Shown here in pieces: positions 38,061 to 48,123 of a stretch of 64,000 bases of DNA. The stretch covers positions 921,400-985,399 of the forward strand of contig DS995299.1 in NCBI GenBank assembly GCA_000156155.1, in the 5' to 3' direction. This stretch comes from a beta proteobacterium KB13 (GTDB lineage: Bacteria; Pseudomonadota; Gammaproteobacteria; Burkholderiales; Methylophilaceae). The stretch's first letter is position 1. Every line of letters starts with the position of its first letter. Position numbers and translations under genes: made by a program. The notes under the pieces are model-generated. The model ran no database searches. It was given only the letters and a program-made list of their open reading frames with translations, and was not told where the DNA came from.

Positions 38061-40478
38061 ATGTACGAAACATATAATTTTCATGAGATTGAAAAAGAAT
38101 GCCAATCTTCTTGGTTCAGCTCTAACAAATTTGCTGCGAAAAAAGATTCATCTAAAAAAAAATATTATGTTTTATCAATGTTCCCCTATCCCAGCGGCAA
38201 GCTACATATGGGTCATGTGCGCAATTATACAATTGGTGATGTAATCTCTAGATTCAAAAGATTTCAAGGATTTAACGTTATGCAGCCTATGGGCTGGGAT
38301 GCTTTTGGACTCCCTGCGGAGAATGCCGCGATTAAAAATAATACCCTTCCTGACAAATGGACCTACCAAAATATTGATGCAATGAAGGAACAATTAAATT
38401 CCCTTGGTTTTTCCTTAGACTGGAGTAGAGAAATTGCAACCTGTGATCCCAACTATTACAAATGGGAACAATGGTTATTTATAAAGTTATTTAAAAAAGG
38501 GTTGATTTATAAAAAGACATCAAGAGTGAATTGGGATCCTGTTGACCAAACGGTCTTAGCCAACGAACAAGTGATTGATGGCAAGGGATGGAGGTCTGGT
38601 GCACTTGTTGAACAAAAAGAAATTCCTCAGTATTTCTTCAAAATAACTGATTTTGCAGAAGAGCTCGATAAGGATATAAACAGTCTTGATGGCTGGCCTC
38701 CGCAAGTAAAATTAATGCAAAAAAATTGGATCGGTAAAAGTTTTGGTTATAGGGTTGAGTTTCAACAAAAAGAATTTAATTCCATTGCTATTTTTACAAC
38801 ACGTCTTGATACCCTTCATGGTGCTACTTTTTTAGCTATTGCCATTGATCATCCAATATCAGTTGAGTTAAGCAAAACAAATAAAGAGATCAGTGATTTT
38901 ATAAATGACAATAAAAAAAGTGGAGTATCTACTGCCGAATTGGAAAAGGCTGAAAAAAAAGGTCTTTTTACTGGTCTATTCGCTACCAATCCAATTAATG
39001 GAAAATCTATTCCTGTCTGGATAAGCAACTATGTTTTAATGGGATATGGTGAAGGTGCGATTATGGCTGTACCTGCACATGATGATAGAGATTTTGAATT
39101 TGCTAAAAAATATTCTCTTGATGTTATTCAAGTTATCGAATCTGATCAAGAATTATATACCGGTAAAGGCATTCTGATTAATTCAGATGATTTTAATGGT
39201 CTATCATCAGATGATGCGATTAATCAGATTGGTAAACAACTTTCAAGTAAAAAAGTTGCAGAAAAACAAACCAAATATCGATTAAGAGATTGGGGCATAT
39301 CAAGACAGCGATATTGGGGTTGCCCTATTCCAATCATTCATTGTAATGAATGTGGTGAAGTCTGTGAAAATGAATCATACCTTCCGGTCATGCTCCCGAA
39401 AAAAGAAAAATTTGATTTTGATAACCAATCAATTAAAACCGAAATTGATTTTATTAACTGCATTTGTCCTAGTTGTGGTAATCCAGCTCAAAGGGAAACG
39501 GATACTATGGATACTTTTGTTGAATCATCATGGTACTTTGCAAGATATGCATGTCCCACTGAGAATAAATCCATGTTAAATGATGAGGCAAATTATTGGT
39601 TACCAGTTGATCAATACATAGGCGGTATTGAACATGCAATTCTTCATTTACTTTATTCTAGGTTCTTCAGCAGACTTCTGCGAGACGAAGGATTGATAAA
39701 CATATCTGAGCCTTTTAGAAATTTACTGACTCAAGGAATGGTCCTAAAAGATGGATCCAAAATGTCAAAATCAAAGGGAAATACAGTTGACCCAGGAGAA
39801 TTAATAGAAAAGTTTGGTGCTGATACTGCCCGCTTATTTATAATGTTTGCAGCGCCCGCGGACCAGAGCTTAGAATGGTCTGATAAAGGTATTGAAGGTT
39901 CACATAGATTTTTAAAAAAGGTGTACACACAAATATTTAATTTTAAAAAAATCCTAGATGGTCAAAATGCTTTTAATCTTAAAGAATCCAATCTTAATAA
40001 TGAATTTAAATTTCAACTCAGCAAAACTATTGATAAAGTAACTGACGATATCGATCGAAGAAAAAGCTTTAACACTGCAATTGCTTCATTAATGGAATTC
40101 GTTAATTATTTAAGCACACTTGATAAACAAAAATCACTAAATGAACTTTATCTTGGTTATAAGAATTTACTAATCATGTTATCTCCATTTGTGCCACATT
40201 TTAGTGAATATATTTTCACAAAACTTACTGCACAAAGTATTGATCAAGAAACATGGCCATTAGCAAATAAGGATGACCTTATTCAATCAACGCAAACAAT
40301 AGTAATCCAAGTGAATGGAAAAGTACGAGATAATATTGAAATTGACAATAATGCACCACAAGAAATCATTGAGGAAAAAGCTTTTGCAAGCGAAAAAGTG
40401 TTAAGATTTGTAGAAGAAAGATCTAATGTGAAAAAAATAATTTTCATTAAAAATAAAATACTTAATATTGTTGTATGA
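38061..40478 (+). CDS. leuS: Leucyl-tRNA synthetase
   Basis: This 805-residue class I synthetase has the HIGH variant KLHMGHVRNY near residue 48 and KMSKS in [10 protein letters not shown] near 575, with the editing (CP1) domain between and a zinc-type cysteine region HCNECGEVCEN near 430. The C-terminal anticodon-binding region ends with IVIQVNGKVRDNI. Slightly shorter than the E. coli enzyme (860). lptE starts in an ATGA overlap with its stop, the conserved leuS-lptE-holA order. Confidence 0.97.
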   Translation: MYETYNFHEIEKECQSSWFSSNKFAAKKDSSKKKYYVLSMFPYPSGKLHMGHVRNYTIGDVISRFKRFQGFNVMQPMGWDAFGLPAENAAIKNNTLPDKWTYQNIDAMKEQLNSLGFSLDWSREIATCDPNYYKWEQWLFIKLFKKGLIYKKTSRVNWDPVDQTVLANEQVIDGKGWRSGALVEQKEIPQYFFKITDFAEELDKDINSLDGWPPQVKLMQKNWIGKSFGYRVEFQQKEFNSIAIFTTRLDTLHGATFLAIAIDHPISVELSKTNKEISDFINDNKKSGVSTAELEKAEKKGLFTGLFATNPINGKSIPVWISNYVLMGYGEGAIMAVPAHDDRDFEFAKKYSLDVIQVIESDQELYTGKGILINSDDFNGLSSDDAINQIGKQLSSKKVAEKQTKYRLRDWGISRQRYWGCPIPIIHCNECGEVCENESYLPVMLPKKEKFDFDNQSIKTEIDFINCICPSCGNPAQRETDTMDTFVESSWYFARYACPTENKSMLNDEANYWLPVDQYIGGIEHAILHLLYSRFFSRLLRDEGLINISEPFRNLLTQGMVLKDGSKMSKSKGNTVDPGELIEKFGADTARLFIMFAAPADQSLEWSDKGIEGSHRFLKKVYTQIFNFKKILDGQNAFNLKESNLNNEFKFQLSKTIDKVTDDIDRRKSFNTAIASLMEFVNYLSTLDKQKSLNELYLGYKNLLIMLSPFVPHFSEYIFTKLTAQSIDQETWPLANKDDLIQSTQTIVIQVNGKVRDNIEIDNNAPQEIIEEKAFASEKVLRFVEERSNVKKIIFIKNKILNIVV

Positions 40479-40951
40479 GAAAAAATAAATTTTTAATTTT
40501 TTATTTATCATTGCTGTTGATATTAAATTCATGTGGATTTCAGTTAAGAAAACCATTAGACTTAAACTATCAATCTTATGCCATCGTAGGAGACTCTACC
40601 GGGTTATCAAAACTTATTCATAAACAGCTTTCCTTTGCAGACATAGAAGAAAATAAAGATGGTAGTGCTGATCTGATTATTGAAATTATTAATAATAATT
40701 ATGCAAGGAGAATATTATCTCTTGCAGGGAATGGTCAAGTTGGAGAATTTGAACTTATCCATACCGTTGAGTATAGATTCAAAGCTGGCTCAAAATGGTC
40801 AGAACCAAGAAAATTGGAGGCAATAAGAGAATATACATACGACCCAACTTTATATAACGCTGCTGCTGCTGAAGAAAACTACCTTAAGGATTCAATGACT
40901 GAGCAACTATCCCGATCAATCATCACCGAAATTAATAATATAGGAAAATAA
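40475..40951 (+). CDS. lptE: LPS-assembly lipoprotein LptE
   Basis: This 158-residue lipoprotein has a signal peptide with lipobox LNSCGF (cysteine near residue 20) and the LptE domain start FQLRKPLDL. It plugs the LptD barrel in the outer membrane. Sequence is poorly conserved in this family, but lipobox, length and position between leuS and holA support the call. Confidence 0.9.
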   Translation: MRKNKFLIFYLSLLLILNSCGFQLRKPLDLNYQSYAIVGDSTGLSKLIHKQLSFADIEENKDGSADLIIEIINNNYARRILSLAGNGQVGEFELIHTVEYRFKAGSKWSEPRKLEAIREYTYDPTLYNAAAAEENYLKDSMTEQLSRSIITEINNIGK

Positions 40952-40953
40952 AA

Positions 40954-41865
40954 TTGAAAGTTTTTGATCTCACATCCGATGTGATTAAAAAACATAACAT
41001 CTTTTTCTTATATGAGCATGATTCATGCATTTCTGATCACTGCATGCATGAGATAAAAGTTAATTCAGAAATTAAAAATCTATCTATTGAAATCAATGAA
41101 ATCTCCTTTGAAGAGGAACTAAGTCAATACCTATCCTCAGATTTGTTTGGGGAAAGGTATCTGATAAAAATAAATATAAAAAATGCAAAAAATATTCCCA
41201 AAATTAATGCATCATTAAAACAAAATTCAAGTGATAACGTTTTCATTATCAAATACTCAAAGAAGGATAAGTTTGATATTGAAGGACTAGATTCTTTATT
41301 TATTGACACAGAGATCAAGGAATTTGAAAAAAATAATTATCTTACATATTTGATAAGGTCTTATAGAATTGATTTAACTTCAGACGAGATAAACTCAATT
41401 GAGGTCGCCACTTCAAATAATTATCTAGCACTTCATAATATTTTGAAATTAAAAACTTTATACTCAAAAAATAATATTGAGAACGAGTCAAGCTACGAAG
41501 GCTTTGATATCATTGCATCCATTTTTAAGGATAAACAAGAAGTTTTTATTAATAAAGTTGAAAAATTTTTACAATCCTTAAATGATCCCATTCAATTTAA
41601 TAGTTTATTATTCTGGTTTTTCAAATCTGTTTATCGGCATAAAAATGATTCAGGAATTAATTTGAAAAATTTGAGGTTATTTGGAGATCTTTCAAAATTT
41701 TGCCAAGCTGCTTCGTCTAAGATGAGTCTCAAACTTTTAGAAAATATTATTCAAAAAATTCACTTAGTTGATAAAATAAGCAAAGGTCAATATATTGATC
41801 TTGATGCTAAGTTAGAAATAAAAAAAATTTTACAAATTTCTTTTCTAAAGACACGTAATGGATAA
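40954..41865 (+). CDS. holA: DNA polymerase III subunit delta
   Basis: This 303-residue protein has weak primary-sequence motifs, but an AAA-like lid and clamp-loader architecture of the right size, and the central IDLTSDEINSIEVATSNNY resembles the delta DUF1887-like middle region. It opens the beta clamp. It starts at TTG with AGGA about ten bases upstream. Placement between lptE and proA-nadD matches the standard gene order, which carries much of the weight. Confidence 0.82.
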   Translation: MKVFDLTSDVIKKHNIFFLYEHDSCISDHCMHEIKVNSEIKNLSIEINEISFEEELSQYLSSDLFGERYLIKINIKNAKNIPKINASLKQNSSDNVFIIKYSKKDKFDIEGLDSLFIDTEIKEFEKNNYLTYLIRSYRIDLTSDEINSIEVATSNNYLALHNILKLKTLYSKNNIENESSYEGFDIIASIFKDKQEVFINKVEKFLQSLNDPIQFNSLLFWFFKSVYRHKNDSGINLKNLRLFGDLSKFCQAASSKMSLKLLENIIQKIHLVDKISKGQYIDLDAKLEIKKILQISFLKTRNG

Positions 41866-43108
41866 ATATATTAAAAATCTGCTTATTAATGCAAAAACAG
41901 ACTCGGCTTCAATTGCAAATGCATCATCATTATCTAAGAATGAATTTCTTTTACATCTTGAAAAACAATTAGTGTCTAACAAGACAAAAATTATTAGTGA
42001 AAACAAAAAAGATTTAAGCCTAGCAAAAAAAAATGATTTAGATCATGCCTTTATTGATCGACTAGTTATCAATAGTAAGACGGTAGATTCAATGTGTGAA
42101 GGTTTAAGAAATATTCATTCTTTAAATGACCCGATAGGAAATATTGAAAATATCAATGTTAGGCCAAATGGTTTAAAAATTGGAAAAATGCGAGTCCCAC
42201 TTGGAGTCATATTAATAATTTATGAATCCAGGCCTAATGTTACTATTGATGTAGCTGCCCTTGCGGTTAAATCAGGAAATTCTGTAATCTTAAGAGGCGG
42301 TTCTGAGGCTCTTCACTCAAACTTATTTTTAGGGAAGTTAATTCAAAAGGCGTTGCAATTAGCTAAGCTTCCTCCCAGTGCAGTACAAATAGTAAATAAA
42401 ACTGATCGATCATTAGTTGCCGACCTGATCACGGCAAAAGACTATATTGATGTCATCATTCCTAGGGGCGGGAAAGGTTTAATTAAAAATATTAGTGATA
42501 ATGCCAAAATACCAGTTATTAAACATCTTGATGGAAATTGTCATATTTATGTTGACGAGTTTGCGTCACTAAATCAGGCAATTAATATAGTTGAAAATTC
42601 AAAAACCCAAAGGTATGGGACATGCAATACGCTAGAGTCACTTGTTGTTCATAAATCAATTGCTGATCAATTTTTAAAAAAAATTGCATCTAAATTTAAA
42701 AAACATAAAGTTGAAATGCGCGGCTGCAATGAGACATGCAAGATACTTACCAACATAACAAAAGCCACTTCTGAAGATTTTTTTGAAGAATATTTAGCTC
42801 CAATCATATCCATTAAGATTGTTAATTCTCTGAAAGCAGGGATAGACTTTATTAACAAACATTCATCTAAACATTCTGAAGCTATAATCACGGAAAATTA
42901 TACTCATGCACAAACTTTTTTAAAGTTAATAGATTCATCTAGTGTGATGGTTAATGCCTCAACAAGATTTGCAGATGGTTTTGAGTACGGCCTAGGAGCA
43001 GAAGTGGGAATCTCTACTGATAAATTTCATGCTCGTGGACCTGTTGGCCTTGAGGGATTAACGTCAGAAAAATATATTGTCTATGGCGAAGGGCAAACCC
43101 GCTCATAA
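41858..43108 (+). CDS. proA: Gamma-glutamyl phosphate reductase
   Basis: This 416-residue aldehyde-dehydrogenase-fold protein has the catalytic cysteine in RYGTCNTLESLV near 250, the NADPH-binding VILRGGSEALHSN near 145, and the C-terminal GLGAEVGISTDKFHARGPVGL. It reduces glutamyl-5-phosphate in proline synthesis. Its ATG lies within the holA stop (ATGGATAA). It ends with TAATG shared with nadD. Confidence 0.95.
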   Translation: MDKYIKNLLINAKTDSASIANASSLSKNEFLLHLEKQLVSNKTKIISENKKDLSLAKKNDLDHAFIDRLVINSKTVDSMCEGLRNIHSLNDPIGNIENINVRPNGLKIGKMRVPLGVILIIYESRPNVTIDVAALAVKSGNSVILRGGSEALHSNLFLGKLIQKALQLAKLPPSAVQIVNKTDRSLVADLITAKDYIDVIIPRGGKGLIKNISDNAKIPVIKHLDGNCHIYVDEFASLNQAINIVENSKTQRYGTCNTLESLVVHKSIADQFLKKIASKFKKHKVEMRGCNETCKILTNITKATSEDFFEEYLAPIISIKIVNSLKAGIDFINKHSSKHSEAIITENYTHAQTFLKLIDSSSVMVNASTRFADGFEYGLGAEVGISTDKFHARGPVGLEGLTSEKYIVYGEGQTRS

Positions 43109-43728
43109 TGCAAAATAATGTTGCGCTGTTTGGCGGTGCTTTTGATCCCTTTCATAATGGCCATCAATATATTATCAATCAACTCAAATTATTAAATTTT
43201 AAAAATATTATTCTTGTCCCAACCGGAGTATCTGCCTTCAATAAAAATTTAACAGAAGCAAGACATCGTATTAATATGATAAATGCTGCAACCAAAGATG
43301 TCGAAGTAAGTAATTATGAAGTGAATCAATCAGACCAAATTACCTTTTCAATAGATACCATTAAATATTACCTAAAAACATACCCACAACTTGTTCTTGT
43401 ATTTGGAGAAGATTGTTTTTACAGCTTTGATAGATGGAAAGACTGGAAGAAAATTACAGAGTTAGTAAAGATAATTGTCATAAAGAGAAAATCAGATATT
43501 GATGACTTTCATCGGATAGCAAAAACAAAAAAGATTGATATAGTAAAAAATTTCAAAGAATTTCAAAGTCAACAAAATAACTGTCTGTATTACCACGATG
43601 GAGATGGCTATGATGCTTCATCCAGTGAAATAAAAAAAATAATTAAAAATCAGCGCATCGAAGATCTTCAGAATTTAGTTTCCGATGATGTGCTTCATTA
43701 CATCATAAAAAATAAACTATATATTTAA
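43108..43728 (+). CDS. nadD: Nicotinate-mononucleotide adenylyltransferase
   Basis: This 206-residue protein has FGGAFDPFHNGHQYII at the N-terminus, the nucleotidyltransferase HxGH motif, and the C-terminal ASSSEIKKII matching the usual ISSTxIR. It adenylates nicotinate mononucleotide to deamido-NAD. The usual followers rsfS and rlmH are absent; instead the gene overlaps the convergent bioD by 12 bases. Confidence 0.92.
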   Translation: MQNNVALFGGAFDPFHNGHQYIINQLKLLNFKNIILVPTGVSAFNKNLTEARHRINMINAATKDVEVSNYEVNQSDQITFSIDTIKYYLKTYPQLVLVFGEDCFYSFDRWKDWKKITELVKIIVIKRKSDIDDFHRIAKTKKIDIVKNFKEFQSQQNNCLYYHDGDGYDASSSEIKKIIKNQRIEDLQNLVSDDVLHYIIKNKLYI

Positions 43729-44349
43729 TTTAAAATTAGAATCATTGTGCCTCGCGATGCCTAGGCATTTCGTTTTGATATTTTGTTTTAAATATTCAAT
43801 ATTTTTGTCAACCTCATCCATCTCAGGATCAATGAGATTCCCGACCCATCCAGCTGTCTTAATACCATTTGATTCGAGTGCGTGCTGAGTTAATAAGGCA
43901 TCATTTATACATCCGAGTTTTAACCCTATAATTACAATTACAGTAATATCTAGATGGCGAATCAGGTCTAGATTCGTCCTAGATTGGTCCACCGGGGATA
44001 ATAAACCCCCAACACCCTCAACCAGAATACGATCGTATTCGTTTTCTAGATCATTTATCTTTTGTTTAATAAGATTAAAGTCAATCTGAATACCCTCCTC
44101 TTCTGTTCCAATATGAGGGGAGACAGCTTTTTTTAAGGAGTAAAAATTAATTTTATGATGGTCATTAATTGAAGCCTGGCAATCTAAGAGGGTCTGGACA
44201 TCTTCATTTATTGAATCCTGACTAAATCCAGCAGCAATGGGTTTAATGCCAATAATTTTTTTTCTCGATAAGATATTTTTTAGAATGGCAGAGGTAATAT
44301 ATGTTTTACCAATACCTGTACCAGTACCAGTGATGAAAAATTTTTTCAT
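43717..44349 (-). CDS. bioD: Dethiobiotin synthetase
   Basis: This 210-residue protein has P-loop FITGTGTGIGKTYIT, the lysine-containing GIKPIAAGF and VEGVGGLLSP. It closes the ureido ring of dethiobiotin from DAPA and CO2. It is last in the bioB-F-H-C-D operon, starting where bioC ends (single-base overlap). A possible 12-base overlap with nadD on the other strand is noted. Confidence 0.94.
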   Translation of the reverse strand: MKKFFITGTGTGIGKTYITSAILKNILSRKKIIGIKPIAAGFSQDSINEDVQTLLDCQASINDHHKINFYSLKKAVSPHIGTEEEGIQIDFNLIKQKINDLENEYDRILVEGVGGLLSPVDQSRTNLDLIRHLDITVIVIIGLKLGCINDALLTQHALESNGIKTAGWVGNLIDPEMDEVDKNIEYLKQNIKTKCLGIARHNDSNFKLNI

Positions 44350-45170
44350 TACTTCATTAACCTTATAACATGCTCTTCTGCATTACGAATTTTCCATGCA
44401 TGGCCCAGAATTACTTCATAACTGAGGATGTTTTTATTATTTTTTTTAAATTGATCTAAATGGTCAATCAGTTTTAATAAATAATTTTTTCCTCTAAGGC
44501 TTTTATGAGAATCCTCAGATTTTGTCACTCCAATTTTTTTTAAATCACGCAATGCTGATAATGCATCGTCATATTGATTTTGATACTCATCTCTTATTAA
44601 AACTGGATCATAAAAATTATTATTATTTAATATCTCAGCATATTCTTGAATCGTTAAGAAATTTTGGGTTAATTCATTTACTTTAAATTGTTGTAATTCA
44701 ATTAATGTATTTTTTAAGAAGGAGGAAAACAAAAATAAGCCATCAATAGTTAATAAATTATTTATATTTTTGAATAGTAGATTAACATTCTCAGACCATT
44801 GAATAGAATTGCTAGAAATGATTAGATCAAAAGTATTATCATGAAACGGTAATTGATCCATATCAGCATTCACAAAATATCTTTTTTTAGATGAAAATAT
44901 TTTTTTGAAACTTGTTCTTTTATTCATTGATACTTTTAACATATCTAACGAAAAATCAAGCTCATATATCTCCGCATCAGGAAAGATCTTTTCCAATAAG
45001 ATAGAATTTTTTCCTGTTGCAGAACCAATATCCAATATTCGATTGGGATTTATTTTTATATAATTTAGTCTTTCGATCAACTCCTCAGCAATTATTGATT
45101 GCATTACAGCATCCTGATCGTAATGCTCTGCTGCACTGTTGAAATCTTTAATTTTTTTTAATTTATTCAT
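44349..45170 (-). CDS. bioC: Malonyl-ACP O-methyltransferase BioC
   Basis: This 273-residue SAM-dependent methyltransferase has motif I ILDIGSATGKNS near residue 45 and the acidic YELDFSLDM, followed by LIISSNSIQW. It methylates malonyl-ACP to disguise it for fatty-acid-type elongation into pimelate. Position between bioH and bioD supports the specific role. Its start overlaps the bioH stop by four bases. Confidence 0.92.
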   Translation of the reverse strand: MNKLKKIKDFNSAAEHYDQDAVMQSIIAEELIERLNYIKINPNRILDIGSATGKNSILLEKIFPDAEIYELDFSLDMLKVSMNKRTSFKKIFSSKKRYFVNADMDQLPFHDNTFDLIISSNSIQWSENVNLLFKNINNLLTIDGLFLFSSFLKNTLIELQQFKVNELTQNFLTIQEYAEILNNNNFYDPVLIRDEYQNQYDDALSALRDLKKIGVTKSEDSHKSLRGKNYLLKLIDHLDQFKKNNKNILSYEVILGHAWKIRNAEEHVIRLMK

Positions 45171-45922
45171 GAATAAATATCATTAAGATAGGTGGCACAT
45201 TCATCAGGATGAGATAAAAAAGGAACATGCGAGGCTTTATTGATAAATATTGTTTTTTTTACATTCCTAATATTTTTATGCATGAATGTTTGCGATTGAA
45301 TAGGAACAATTTTGTCTTGAACCCCAGCAATTAAATATATATCGCAATTCATATTACCCATAAATGTTAAAAAGTTATTATTTTTCATATGTGACAAATA
45401 AAATTTAAGCGAGTTAAAATTAATATCTTTAGATGCCACACATTTTATTAAATAATTTAGGATAGTTTTTTTGCTCTCTTGACCTAATAATTGTAAATTA
45501 AAAAAATTAGTCAAAGTTTTCTTTTGATGGTTCATAATCGACTTTGCAAAATTTTCAAAAATAACTTCGTTGAGTCCAAGCTTCCATAAATCATTGTTTA
45601 CAAAAATTGGTGTTGATGATGCAAGTATAATTTTTTTTACCTTTTCCCTATTCAATCGATAAATTTCTATTGCAACTTGGCCACCTAAGGACCACCCAAA
45701 AATGTCAAAAGAATCAAAATTATAATTTTGTATCTCGTCATTAATCTGATTGATACATTTTTCCCAGGCATCATTTTCATCCATTTCAGGCAAATCAAAG
45801 AATAGAAGTTGATATTTATTTTTATCAAGCTTTTCAAAAAATGGCTTGAACACATCTTTATTCATGGCCCATCCATGAATGAAGATTATAGGATGGCCTG
45901 CGCCTAATGATTCAATTAACAT
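45167..45922 (-). CDS. bioH: Pimeloyl-ACP methyl ester carboxylesterase BioH
   Basis: This 251-residue alpha/beta hydrolase has oxyanion motif HGWAMNKDVF near 15, nucleophile elbow FGWSLGGQVA near 80, aspartate in AGVQDKIVP and histidine in ASHVPFLSHP. It cleaves the methyl ester of pimeloyl-ACP to end chain elongation. In the bio cluster the role is secure by context. It overlaps bioF by 11 bases and bioC by 4. Confidence 0.94.
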   Translation of the reverse strand: MLIESLGAGHPIIFIHGWAMNKDVFKPFFEKLDKNKYQLLFFDLPEMDENDAWEKCINQINDEIQNYNFDSFDIFGWSLGGQVAIEIYRLNREKVKKIILASSTPIFVNNDLWKLGLNEVIFENFAKSIMNHQKKTLTNFFNLQLLGQESKKTILNYLIKCVASKDINFNSLKFYLSHMKNNNFLTFMGNMNCDIYLIAGVQDKIVPIQSQTFMHKNIRNVKKTIFINKASHVPFLSHPDECATYLNDIYS

Positions 45923-47048
45923 TTGATAGTGAGCTATTCAGAGCGTCAGCTAAATGAATAATGTCATTTTTTGAATGTCTTGCAGATATACTTATCCTCA
46001 GTCTTGATTCTGAAAATGGGACAGTCGGCGAGCGAATAACTGCAACATGAATTTTTTTTTCTAAAAGTTCTTTTTGAATATTTATTACCAATTGATTATC
46101 TTTTATTAAGATCGGTTGTATTGGCCCGTCCACATTCATTAATAACTGTTTTTTATGAATCAAATTTCGAAATAAATTAATATTTTTATTTAACTTCTTT
46201 CTTAATTTTTCACCATTCATTATTAAGTCAACTGACTTTAAAATTCCATCAGCAAGATATGGAGGTGAGGCGGTTGTATAAATATATTCTCGTGATTTTT
46301 GTTTTAGATAATCAATTATCTTTTTTGACCCGCAAATTATAGCTCCCGACAACCCTGCAGATTTTCCAAAGGTTGTGAGGTGAATAATATTACTTTTATC
46401 TATTTCAATCCCCACCTGACTCTCAAGCAATCCTAGGCCCTTTGCGCCATAGACTCCAAAACCGTGCGCATCATCAATGTATAAAAGAGTTTTATATTTT
46501 ATGGATAATGAATACAGTCTTGATAAATCTGCGATATCACCATCCATGCTAAATACACTATCGGTCACTATAATTTTATTTTCTTTTGTTGAATTTTTTA
46601 TTTTTTGTTCAAGAAAATCATAATCGAGATGTGGGTAACGAGTGAATGGTGTTTGAGTTGAAAACATTCCATCATAGACAGATGCATGACAAAGTTTATC
46701 TAAGAAAATATCAAACTCGCCTTTTATTATATTTTTAAAAAAAGATACATTCGCGTTGAAACCGCTATGATAAAAAAGACCATCTTCAAAATGAAGAATA
46801 TTTGCTAATTTTAACTCTAGATTGCTGTGGCTTTGAAAGTGGCCTGAAATAAGATGGGATGCGCCTGAGCCATTACCAAATTTATCGATTGATTTTTTCA
46901 TGACTCTTGAAATGCTTTTATTATTTCTAAGCCCAAGATAATCGTTATCTGAAAAATTTAAATAGTCTTTATTCCTATCTTCCCTATTTCTCAATAAGTT
47001 TTTTTCTTCAATATCTTGAAGCTCTAGAGCTATATCTTTTTCGATCAT
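45912..47048 (-). CDS. bioF: 8-amino-7-oxononanoate synthase
   Basis: This 378-residue fold-type I PLP enzyme has GSGASHLISGHFQSH, IDDAHGFGVYGAKGLG and the PLP lysine in TTFGKSAGLSG near residue 230. It condenses pimeloyl-ACP with alanine. It starts three bases after the bioB stop. bioA, the next-step aminotransferase, is not in the window. Confidence 0.95.
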   Translation of the reverse strand: MIEKDIALELQDIEEKNLLRNREDRNKDYLNFSDNDYLGLRNNKSISRVMKKSIDKFGNGSGASHLISGHFQSHSNLELKLANILHFEDGLFYHSGFNANVSFFKNIIKGEFDIFLDKLCHASVYDGMFSTQTPFTRYPHLDYDFLEQKIKNSTKENKIIVTDSVFSMDGDIADLSRLYSLSIKYKTLLYIDDAHGFGVYGAKGLGLLESQVGIEIDKSNIIHLTTFGKSAGLSGAIICGSKKIIDYLKQKSREYIYTTASPPYLADGILKSVDLIMNGEKLRKKLNKNINLFRNLIHKKQLLMNVDGPIQPILIKDNQLVINIQKELLEKKIHVAVIRSPTVPFSESRLRISISARHSKNDIIHLADALNSSLSNVN

Positions 47049-47051
47049 TAA

Positions 47052-48032
47052 CTAATTGGTTTTTATTCCAAGTTTTTTTAACAATTCCTGATCCTTTTCG
47101 GATGCTGGATTATCTGTGGTTAAGAGCTCGTCACCATAAAAGATTGAATTAGCACCAGCAAAAAATGCTAACGCTTGTGTAGATTCATTCATTTTTTCTC
47201 GCCCTGCTGACAAGCGTACATAGCTCTTGGGCATAATAATTCTGGCGACCGCAATTGTTCTAACAAAATCAAAATGGTCTAACTCCGTTTGACCAAATAG
47301 CGGTGTACCTTCAACTTGTGTCAAAAGATTAATAGGAACACTTTCCGGCTGAGGTGTGAGATTGGATAGCTGAGCTAATAACCCAGCCCTCTCAGTAAGT
47401 GACTCACCCATCCCAACAATTCCACCACAACAAACATTAATACCCTGATCACGAACATTCTTTAATGTGTCAAGCCGATCCTCGTAAGTTCTTGTGCTTA
47501 TAATATCTCCGTAAAATTCTGGCGAAGTATCTAAGTTATGGTTATAGTAATCTAACCCAACGTCTTTTAACTGCTTTGCCTGATCACCATCCAGCATACC
47601 AAGTGTTGCGCATGACTCCATGCCTAATTTCTTTACTTCTGTAATCATATCTTTTACCAAATCTAAATCTTTTTGTTTTGGGCTTCGCCAGGCTGCGCCC
47701 ATACAAAATCGAGTTGCACCGGAAGATTTTGCTTCTTTAGCCGCATGAATAACCTCTTCGAGCGCCAATATCTTTTCATTTTCCACATCAGTGTCATATC
47801 TTGCGGATTGGGGACAGTACGCACAGTCTTCTGAACATCCGCCAGTTTTAATTGATAGCAATGTACTTAACTGAACCTGATTGGGGTTAAAATTTTCTCT
47901 ATGCACTTGATGCGACTGAAAAATTAGATCATTAAAAGGTTTTTCAAACAAAGATCTAATATATTCAATTGATATTGACTGATCGTTTGATAAATTCTTA
48001 TCAATTTTATTAAAATAAATGGGTTGGTCCAT
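47052..48032 (-). CDS. bioB: Biotin synthase
   Basis: This 326-residue radical SAM enzyme has the cluster-binding [10 protein letters not shown] near residue 55, and later GGIVGMGES and [16 protein letters not shown]. It inserts sulfur into dethiobiotin. ATG 48032 is preferred because AAGGATC stands just upstream; the frame extends a further nine codons to 48059 without support. TATAAT on the minus strand at 48063-48058 is a likely -10. No BirA-type operator is visible. Confidence 0.96.
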   Translation of the reverse strand: MDQPIYFNKIDKNLSNDQSISIEYIRSLFEKPFNDLIFQSHQVHRENFNPNQVQLSTLLSIKTGGCSEDCAYCPQSARYDTDVENEKILALEEVIHAAKEAKSSGATRFCMGAAWRSPKQKDLDLVKDMITEVKKLGMESCATLGMLDGDQAKQLKDVGLDYYNHNLDTSPEFYGDIISTRTYEDRLDTLKNVRDQGINVCCGGIVGMGESLTERAGLLAQLSNLTPQPESVPINLLTQVEGTPLFGQTELDHFDFVRTIAVARIIMPKSYVRLSAGREKMNESTQALAFFAGANSIFYGDELLTTDNPASEKDQELLKKLGIKTN

Positions 48033-48057
48033 ATTGATCCTTTTTTTTATTTTAAAC

Positions 48058-48063
48058 ATTATA
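48058..48063 (-). promoter_or_regulatory. Likely -10 of the bioBFHCD operon
   Basis: A perfect TATAAT on the minus strand places the start near 48051, leaving a leader of about 19 bases with AAGGATC before the bioB ATG. The -35 region (TTTTAG at 17 bases) is poor, and the 91-base gap shared with trmL shows no BirA operator pattern. Confidence 0.4.
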
Positions 48064-48123
48064 ATATCAGTTGAAGTAAACTAAAAATAAAAATAAATTA
48101 ACTCATGTATAAAAAATAATCAA

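Noticed and set aside
48033-48123. BirA operator for biotin control
   Set aside because: No TTGTAAACC-spacer-GGTTTACAA type dyad occurs in the interval.
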